A DNA stretch of 43,125 nt, from contig NZ_JAUQSX010000024.1 in assembly GCF_030581005.1 (NCBI RefSeq), positions 1-43,125 on the forward strand, read 5' to 3'. The stretch is from Hymenobacter mellowenesis (GTDB lineage Bacteria > Bacteroidota > Bacteroidia > Cytophagales > Hymenobacteraceae). The notes beneath the pieces are model-generated. The model ran no database searches and had not been told where the DNA came from. It worked only from the letters and a program-made list of their open reading frames with translations. Below, one piece after another: positions 39,005-43,125 of this stretch. Numbering within the stretch: the first letter of the stretch is position 1; each line of letters begins with the position of its first letter. A program made the position numbers and the translations under genes.

Positions 39005-39337
39005 GTGAATTCCACCGAGCCCATCACCATTCACGGTACCGAGGTAAACGAGCGCACCCAATGCGCCCATTGGCATTCTAAGCGCGACATCATTGCCATT
39101 CAGCACAAGTGCTGCGGCGAGTTCTACGCCTGCATCCAGTGCCACAACGAAGCCGCTGACCACCCCGCCCAGGTCTGGCCCAAAACCGAATTCCAAACCC
39201 AAGCCGTCTACTGTGGCAACTGCCACCAAACCTTAAGCATCGCCAGCTACTTAAGCTGCAACAGTACCTGCCCCCACTGCCAGGCCGCCTTCAACCCCGG
39301 CTGCGCCAACCATTACCACTTCTATTTCGAGCAGTAA
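39005..39337 (+). CDS. CHY zinc-finger protein
   Basis: The protein has 110 residues with a GTG start 2 bp after the rsh stop, suggesting translational coupling. The Cys/His pattern is typical of the CHY zinc-finger family: TQCAHWH, HKCCGEFYACIQCH, YCGNCHQTL and CPHCQAAFNPGC. It should bind several zinc ions. Eukaryotic relatives (Hot13, Pirh2) act in mitochondrial assembly or ubiquitination, while the bacterial role is unknown. It may be a zinc-dependent protein-interaction module. A direct repeat (39353-39391) follows the stop. Confidence 0.85.
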   Translation: MNSTEPITIHGTEVNERTQCAHWHSKRDIIAIQHKCCGEFYACIQCHNEAADHPAQVWPKTEFQTQAVYCGNCHQTLSIASYLSCNSTCPHCQAAFNPGCANHYHFYFEQ

Positions 39338-39352
39338 GCTGATGCCTCCGTG

Positions 39353-39391
39353 GCTCCCCTCTCCCAGAGGAGAGGGGCCGGGGGTGAGGTG
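39353..39391. repeat. Dispersed hairpin repeat, copy 1
   Basis: CCCCTCTCC, loop CAGA and GGAGAGGGG form a perfect 9-bp stem, followed by CCGGGGGTGAGGTG. A second copy in the same orientation is at 40554-40595, so the fur-STAS pair lies between direct copies. It sits 14 bp before the fur -7 element and could affect that promoter. Confidence 0.75.
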
Positions 39392-39404
39392 ACCTGCCCG
39401 CCCT

Positions 39405-39412
39405 TACCTTTG
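39405..39412 (+). promoter_or_regulatory. -7 promoter element of fur-STAS
   Basis: TACCTTTG, a perfect match to TAnnTTTG and identical to the rRNA promoters, lies 28 bp before the GTG start. The -33 region falls within the dispersed repeat, with no clear TTG. Confidence 0.6.
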
Positions 39413-39440
39413 TCCCGCCGACTTACACCTTATATATACC

Positions 39441-40040
39441 GTGAGTAAATCCCAAACCGTCCCCGCCAACCTCGCTGTTGAAGCAGGGCAGGGGGTAGGC
39501 GGCTCCTCCGAAACCGGCTACGCCGCCAAGCACACGCCCAGCCCCGCCTCCGAAGCCCCCCTGAATACCGATAAGCTCGAAGAAGTCAAAAAGCTCTTCA
39601 CCGCCCACCTCGAAAACAAAGGCCTTCGCAAAACCGGCGAGCGCTACGCCATTCTCGAAGAAATTTACGCCCGCTCCGGCCATTTCGACGTCGAAGAGCT
39701 TTACGCCGGCATGAAGGAACGCGGCCTGCAGGTAAGCCGCGCCACCGTCTACAATACGCTTGACCTGTTAGTAGAGCAGGGCCTCGTCAGCAAGCACCAG
39801 TTCGGCCGCAACCTCGCCCAGTACGAGAAGAGCTACGGCTACCGCCAGCACGACCACGTCATTTGCACCGAATGCCATAAAGTAGTGGAATTCTGCGACC
39901 CCCGCATCCACGGCATCCAAACCATGGTCGGCGACCTGCTGAACTTCCATATCTTGCACCATTCTTTAAATCTTTACGGCATCTGCGGCGACTGCCGCGC
40001 CAAAGCCGAAGCCGCCGCCCGCCAGAACACTCCCGCATGA
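39441..40040 (+). CDS. fur: Fur-family transcriptional regulator
   Basis: The protein has 199 residues with a GTG start. About 45 N-terminal residues (Pro/Ala/Gly-rich) are extra compared with typical Fur. The winged-helix part spans about 46-125 (RKTGERYAILEEIY, HFDVEELYAGM, SRATVYNTLDLLVEQGLVSK). The metal-binding part has HDHVICTECHKVVEF with Cys142/Cys145, and Cys182/Cys185 in GICGDC, the structural zinc pairs. It represses metal-uptake or oxidative-stress genes in a metal-dependent way. Whether this one senses iron, zinc, manganese or peroxide cannot be decided. The stop overlaps the STAS start by 4 bp (ATGA), so the two are coupled. Confidence 0.95.
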   Translation: MSKSQTVPANLAVEAGQGVGGSSETGYAAKHTPSPASEAPLNTDKLEEVKKLFTAHLENKGLRKTGERYAILEEIYARSGHFDVEELYAGMKERGLQVSRATVYNTLDLLVEQGLVSKHQFGRNLAQYEKSYGYRQHDHVICTECHKVVEFCDPRIHGIQTMVGDLLNFHILHHSLNLYGICGDCRAKAEAAARQNTPA

Positions 40041-40387
40041 CCACCACCAGCACCGTCCAAAACGGCATCCTCCTCATCCGTCTTTCCGGCGACCTCATCG
40101 GCAGCCCCGACACCGACCAACTCCTGCAAACGGTTAACAACCACCTCGGCGAAGACCTCACCCACTGCGCCATCGACCTCTCCGAAATCCGCTACATCAA
40201 TAGCACCGGCATTGGCGTCCTCGTCTCGCTCCTCACCAAATTCCGCAGCCGCGGCGGCGAGCTAGTCCTCATCAACCCCGCTGACCACCCCAAGAAAATG
40301 CTGGCCATCACGAAGCTAAACAACATCTTCACCGTTGCCGCCGACGAAGCCACCGCCCGCCAACAGCTAACCCCGGCCGCCCTCTAG
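40037..40387 (+). CDS. STAS-domain protein, anti-anti-sigma-factor-like
   Basis: The protein has 116 residues, one STAS domain. The core is LIRLSGDLIGSPD and then AIDLSEIRYINSTGIGVL; Ser56/Thr57 in NSTGIG sits where anti-anti-sigma factors of the SpoIIAA/RsbV type are phosphorylated. It should bind an anti-sigma kinase or similar partner, but none is encoded here. It overlaps fur by 4 bp, so fur and the STAS gene form one transcript. The stop codon TAG lies in the loop of a terminator hairpin (40375-40401). The link between a metal regulator and a STAS switch is unusual, and the function is inferred from the fold only. Confidence 0.88.
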   Translation: MTTTSTVQNGILLIRLSGDLIGSPDTDQLLQTVNNHLGEDLTHCAIDLSEIRYINSTGIGVLVSLLTKFRSRGGELVLINPADHPKKMLAITKLNNIFTVAADEATARQQLTPAAL

Positions 40388-40401
40388 GCGGCCTTTTTTT
40401 T
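40375..40401 (+). terminator. Intrinsic terminator of fur-STAS
   Basis: GGCCGCC, loop CTCTA and GGCGGCC are followed by eight T. The last codons and stop (40385-40387) of the STAS gene lie within the hairpin. Confidence 0.88.
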
Positions 40402-40424
40402 GCCTTTTTGGCTCGTACTCATCT

Positions 40425-40451
40425 GTCATCCTGAGCGTAGCGAAGGACCTT
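40425..40451. repeat. Dispersed repeat fragment, family of 41930
   Basis: GTCATCCTGAGCGTAGCGAA and the bases after it resemble a short sequence at 41930-41963 that begins GTCATGCTGAGCG and continues with CGAAGCATCT. The element is non-coding and lies in the spacer between STAS and purA (40388-40621), which has no other feature except the hairpin repeat at 40554. Confidence 0.55.
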
Positions 40452-40553
40452 GTCAAGCAGAAACAGCATCAGGCAAAAGCCACAGCACTACTCTAAATCC
40501 TCAACACCAACCACCTTAATAACAGCCCTTCCAAAACCACCAAAACCCGTCAG

Positions 40554-40595
40554 GCTCCCCCTCTCCCCAAGGAGAGGGGGCCGGGGGGTGAGGTG
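40554..40595. repeat. Dispersed hairpin repeat, copy 2
   Basis: CCCCCTCTCC, loop CCAA and GGAGAGGGGG form a 10-bp stem followed by CCGGGGGGTGAGGTG. It matches the element at 39353-39391 in order and orientation with a few changes. It is 26 bp before the purA start. Confidence 0.75.
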
Positions 40596-40621
40596 CCCCC
40601 GGAGGGCGAAACCCAACACTC

Positions 40622-41890
40622 ATGCCAGTAGATGTATTAGTAGGCCTCCAGTGGGGCGATGAAGGCAAAGGCAAAATCGTAGACGTTCTCGCACCCACCT
40701 ACGACGCCGTAGCCCGCTTCCAGGGCGGCCCCAACGCCGGCCACACCCTCTTCTTCGACGGCGTCAAGCACGTCCTGCACCAGGTCCCCAGCGGCATTTT
40801 CCACCCCCACATCCTCAACATCGTCGGCAACGGCGTCGTCCTCGACCCCATCGTCTTCCGCCAGGAGCTCCAAAAGCTCACCGACAGAGGAATCGACTGG
40901 TCCAAAAACCTCTACATCTCCAAAAAAGCCCAGCTCATCCTCCCCTCGCACCGCGCCCTCGACCGCATCAGCGAAGAAGCCCGCGGCAACACTAAAATCG
41001 GCAGCACCCTCAAAGGCATCGGCCCCACCTATTCCGACAAAATCGGCCGCGTCGGCCTCCGCGTCGGCCACATCCTCCTGCCCGATTTCCAGCAGCGCTA
41101 CCAGGAAGCCGTCGCCCAGCACGCCGCCATTGCCGCCCACCATAATAAGCAGCTCGAAATCGAAGCCCTCGAAGCCGACTTCTTCTCCGCCGTCGAATTC
41201 CTGCGCACCCTCCAGCTCATCGACACCGAATACCTCCTCAACGACCTCCTCACTCAAGGCAAGCGCATCCTCGCCGAAGGCGCCCAAGGCTCCCTCCTCG
41301 ACATCGACTTCGGTTCCTACCCTTACGTCACCTCCTCCAGCACCATCGCCGCCGGCGCCTGCACCGGCCTCGGCATCGCCCCGCGCCACATCGACAAAGT
41401 CTACGGCATCATCAAAGCCTACAGCACCCGCGTCGGCAGCGGCCCCTTCCCCACCGAACTCCACGACGAAGTCGGCGAGCAAATCCGCCAAGCCGGCCGC
41501 GAGTTTGGTTCCACTACCGGCCGCCCCCGCCGCACCGGCTGGATAGACCTGCCCGCCCTCCGCTACGCCATCATGCTCAACGGCGTCACCGAGCTCCACC
41601 TCATGAAAGCCGACGTCCTCGACGGCTTCACCGAAATCCAGGCCTGCACCCATTACCGCACCGCCACCGGCGCCAGCACCCCCCAGCTCCCCGACCCCGG
41701 CGAACTCACCACCATCACCCCCGAGTACATCACCCTCCCCGGCTGGCACTCCGACCTCACCACCATCACCGACGCCGCCCAATTCCCCCCCAACCTCGTC
41801 GCCTACCTCGATTTCCTCGAAAAGGAACTGCAAGTGCCCATCCGCATCGTCAGCGTCGGCCCCGACAGAGTAAGCACCCTCCATCGGTAA
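40622..41890 (+). CDS. purA: Adenylosuccinate synthetase
   Basis: The protein has 422 residues, the usual length. It catalyses the first committed step from IMP to AMP, using GTP and aspartate. Motifs are GLQWGDEGKGK (8-18, catalytic Asp13), GGPNAGHT (35-42, catalytic His41), the switch loop near GNTKIGSTLKGIGPTYSDK, and TGRPRRTGWIDL. No -7 box is obvious within the 234-bp spacer, though the repeat at 40554 lies in the -33 to -70 range. ppGpp is a known inhibitor of PurA in other bacteria, which makes its place after rsh functionally plausible. Confidence 0.98.
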   Translation: MPVDVLVGLQWGDEGKGKIVDVLAPTYDAVARFQGGPNAGHTLFFDGVKHVLHQVPSGIFHPHILNIVGNGVVLDPIVFRQELQKLTDRGIDWSKNLYISKKAQLILPSHRALDRISEEARGNTKIGSTLKGIGPTYSDKIGRVGLRVGHILLPDFQQRYQEAVAQHAAIAAHHNKQLEIEALEADFFSAVEFLRTLQLIDTEYLLNDLLTQGKRILAEGAQGSLLDIDFGSYPYVTSSSTIAAGACTGLGIAPRHIDKVYGIIKAYSTRVGSGPFPTELHDEVGEQIRQAGREFGSTTGRPRRTGWIDLPALRYAIMLNGVTELHLMKADVLDGFTEIQACTHYRTATGASTPQLPDPGELTTITPEYITLPGWHSDLTTITDAAQFPPNLVAYLDFLEKELQVPIRIVSVGPDRVSTLHR

Positions 41891-41929
41891 GAGAACGGAA
41901 TAAGTAGAACGCCACGGGATAAGAACAAC

Positions 41930-41963
41930 GTCATGCTGAGCGAACTCGAAGCATCTCTACCGC
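41930..41963. repeat. Dispersed repeat fragment (half of the 36653 palindrome)
   Basis: GTCATGCTGAGCGAACTCGA followed by AGCATCTCTACCGC is related to the arms of the palindrome at 36653-36741 (TCATGC, then CGAAGCATCTTTAC) and to 40425-40451. It is a single half-site, 40 bp after purA. Confidence 0.55.
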
Positions 41964-42005
41964 ACAACTAACCCCGCCAACCCGGCTATTCTACTCGCTT
42001 CATCC

Positions 42006-42055
42006 AGCCCCGCACCCCTTTCCAGCCCGAATCTGGAGATAGGTGCGGGGCTTTT
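42006..42055 (+). terminator. Terminator of purA
   Basis: AGCCCCGCACC (42006-42016) pairs with GGTGCGGGGCT (42042-42052), followed by TTT. The loop is 25 bases. Confidence 0.75.
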
Positions 42056-42362
42056 GCGTAAAAGAACACACCTCAATTGAACCCAGAAGAGTATAATCCG
42101 ACTTGAAAACGGCATCAACTCAACAGCAGGGTAGGGACCAAGTCACTTTATCCAGAAGCTACAAGAGAAGCTACTGCACCTATTTCAGACCGTTCCAACA
42201 CCAACTAGCAAGCATTCCCACAGCCACGCCACCCACTCACAGAAGTCCAAAATCAACCTAAACCAACCGCTCCACCACATCAAACCACAAACCCCCACAA
42301 ATTTTTTAACCGCATCAATCAGTTACTTACAACCCCAATCTAGCTATTTCGTAAAAGCCCCC
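42056..42362. other. AT-richer spacer, no gene recognised
   Basis: About 300 bp between the purA terminator and the first rRNA promoter contain only short frames with no family features. The base composition is AT-richer than the rest of the window. It may hold upstream rrn regulatory DNA; nothing specific is visible. Confidence 0.5.
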
Positions 42363-42392
42363 TTGCCGCCCCAAAAAGTCCCCCTACCTTTG
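42363..42392 (+). promoter_or_regulatory. rRNA promoter P1
   Basis: TTG at 42363-42365 and TACCTTTG at 42385-42392 are separated by 19 bp, the Bacteroidota consensus layout. Confidence 0.75.
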
Positions 42393-42538
42393 CAGTCCCG
42401 AAACGTCAAACGGACTAACGGAAACGCCAAAAGCACCCGCTCCGGCACCAAATTGAAAGGTTGGGAACTCCAGCGGAAAGCATCTTGTCTTACCCACCGC
42501 GGCCAGCCGCAAGCGCCAAGATTTATTTCTTGAATAGC

Positions 42539-42570
42539 TTGCACCGGCGAAAAAAGCCACCGTACCTTTG
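42539..42570 (+). promoter_or_regulatory. rRNA promoter P2
   Basis: TTG at 42539-42541 and TACCTTTG at 42563-42570 are separated by 21 bp. Confidence 0.75.
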
Positions 42571-42644
42571 CAACCCGCTTCAATCGGAAGCAGCTAGGCT
42601 TGAAAATCGAAGCGAAAAGATTCTAAAATTTTTTCGCTAAAAAA

Positions 42645-42674
42645 TTTGAAAGTCAAAAAAATCAACTACCTTTG
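42645..42674 (+). promoter_or_regulatory. rRNA promoter P3
   Basis: TTTG at 42645-42648 and TACCTTTG at 42667-42674 are separated by 18 bp, within A/T-rich DNA. Confidence 0.8.
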
Positions 42675-42696
42675 CACTCCCAAAACGAACAAAGGC
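42666..42696 (+). repeat. 31-bp direct repeat downstream of P3, copy 1
   Basis: It begins CTACCTTTGCACTCCCAAAA and is identical to 42826-42856. The copies are 160 bp apart and each includes the -7 element and initiation region of a promoter. Confidence 0.9.
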
Positions 42697-42804
42697 AACC
42701 GAAAGCCAGTGCTAAAACACTGACTCACAAATAAAAAAGCCGCTTTAAACGAAAGCAGCAGATTTGAAAACGAATCGAAAACCAGAAAGATTTTCGAAAA
42801 TAAG

Positions 42805-42834
42805 TTGTCAAATCAAAATTAGTTTCTACCTTTG
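42805..42834 (+). promoter_or_regulatory. rRNA promoter P4
   Basis: TTG at 42805-42807 and TACCTTTG at 42827-42834 are separated by 19 bp. It is the nearest promoter to 16S, about 250 bp upstream of the mature end. Confidence 0.85.
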
Positions 42835-42856
42835 CACTCCCAAAACGAACAAAGGC
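42826..42856 (+). repeat. 31-bp direct repeat downstream of P4, copy 2
   Basis: It is identical to 42666-42696 over 31 bp; the bases on both sides differ. This points to duplication of a promoter unit. Confidence 0.9.
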
Positions 42857-42920
42857 TGACAACGACAACCCCGGGTTAAATCACCAACCCACACTGATGC
42901 TTCAAATGGAAGCATCACAC

Positions 42921-42930
42921 GTTCTTTGAA
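42921..42930 (+). promoter_or_regulatory. rRNA leader box (boxA-like)
   Basis: GTTCTTTGAA lies in the leader. It resembles the GTTCTTTGA leader sequence common before Bacteroidota rRNA operons, likely tied to antitermination. Confidence 0.45.
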
Positions 42931-42956
42931 TGATGGAAATAGACAAAATAGTAAGT

Positions 42957-42998
42957 GTTCCACTTGCTGCTTCTTCTTCGGAAGAAACAAAGTGAAAC
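42957..42998 (+). other. Leader stem-loop with TTCG tetraloop
   Basis: The inner stem TTCTTC / GAAGAA closes a TTCG tetraloop (42977-42980). An outer stem, 42957-42965 with 42990-42998, pairs with one mismatch. It is probably a structured part of the pre-16S leader. Confidence 0.6.
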
Positions 42999-43062
42999 AA
43001 ACCAAGCGAAACGAATTTGACCATAATGTCAATATGTGAGCAAGGTCAGCACTCGACATCAG

Positions 43063-43078
43063 CCATTCTTCGGAATGG
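43063..43078 (+). other. Second TTCG hairpin just before 16S
   Basis: CCATTC, TTCG, GAATGG form a perfect 6-bp stem ending 13 bp before the predicted mature 16S end, perhaps a processing signal. Confidence 0.6.
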
Positions 43079-43091
43079 TGTAGAACATTTT

Positions 43092-43125
43092 ACAATGGAG
43101 AGTTTGATCTTGGCTCAGGATGAAC
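43092..43125 (+). rRNA. rrs: 16S rRNA, 5' end (partial)
   Basis: The conserved start AGAGTTTGATCTTGGCTCAG begins at 43099, which is E. coli position 8, placing the mature end near 43092. The gene runs off the window after GGATGAAC. The sequence has T where E. coli has A at the variable base after GATC. Confidence 0.97.

Noticed and set aside
40637..41884. Long minus-strand frame opposite purA
   Set aside because: It is Gly/Val/Asp/Glu-rich without any motif and is the mirror of the C-ending codons of purA.

Overview
The window looks like the chromosome of a GC-rich member of the Bacteroidota, most likely Hymenobacter or a close relative in the Cytophagales. Four things support this: type IX secretion (T9SS) C-terminal sorting domains, hybrid two-component systems (HTCS), promoters of the TTG-N19-TAnnTTTG type (four in a row before a 16S gene), and high GC with few Shine-Dalgarno sites. 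The genus is an inference from gene style; no database was searched.

Layout. (a) 1-1311 is the 3' end of a secreted IPT/TIG protein with a T9SS sorting domain. (b) 1420-5496 (minus) is a probable two-gene unit, a CapA-like lipoprotein followed by a DUF3160/YARHG protein. (c) 5617-6840 (minus) is clpX. (d) 7054-19562 holds two copies of an HTCS-plus-GNAT pair. Between them lie a secreted beta-barrel protein with a Lys-Pro-Ala linker and a LuxR-type regulator. (e) 19598-34014 is a same-strand array of six exported proteins, nearly contiguous and probably co-transcribed with the second GNAT gene. Five are modular fibre-like proteins and one is a T9SS substrate. The array ends at a strong bidirectional terminator. 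(f) 34192-36541 (minus) holds clpP, tig and tRNA-Leu(UAG). (g) 36804-41890 (plus) is a housekeeping run: rsh (ppGpp synthetase/hydrolase), a CHY zinc-finger protein, fur, a STAS protein and purA. Several dispersed palindromic repeats lie in and next to it. (h) 42056-43125 is an rRNA promoter and leader region with four tandem promoters, ending in the first bases of 16S rRNA.

The most interesting part is 7-34 kb. In many bacteria tig, clpP and clpX are adjacent and in that order. Here they keep order and strand, but about 27 kb separates clpP from clpX, filled by the HTCS/GNAT pairs and the fibre array. The fibre proteins share an N-terminal module, mix two repeat types (17-residue GYxAG repeats and GYGVxG repeats of 10-11 residues), and carry different C-terminal modules: an S74-type intramolecular chaperone, an uncharacterised FKIDHPLDP module, or a third type. 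One gene carries both repeat types, and two genes share an almost identical internal block, so recombination among the copies is likely. The most economical reading is a diversifying surface-fibre locus under HTCS control. Its function, and how the fibres leave the cell, cannot be read from the sequence.
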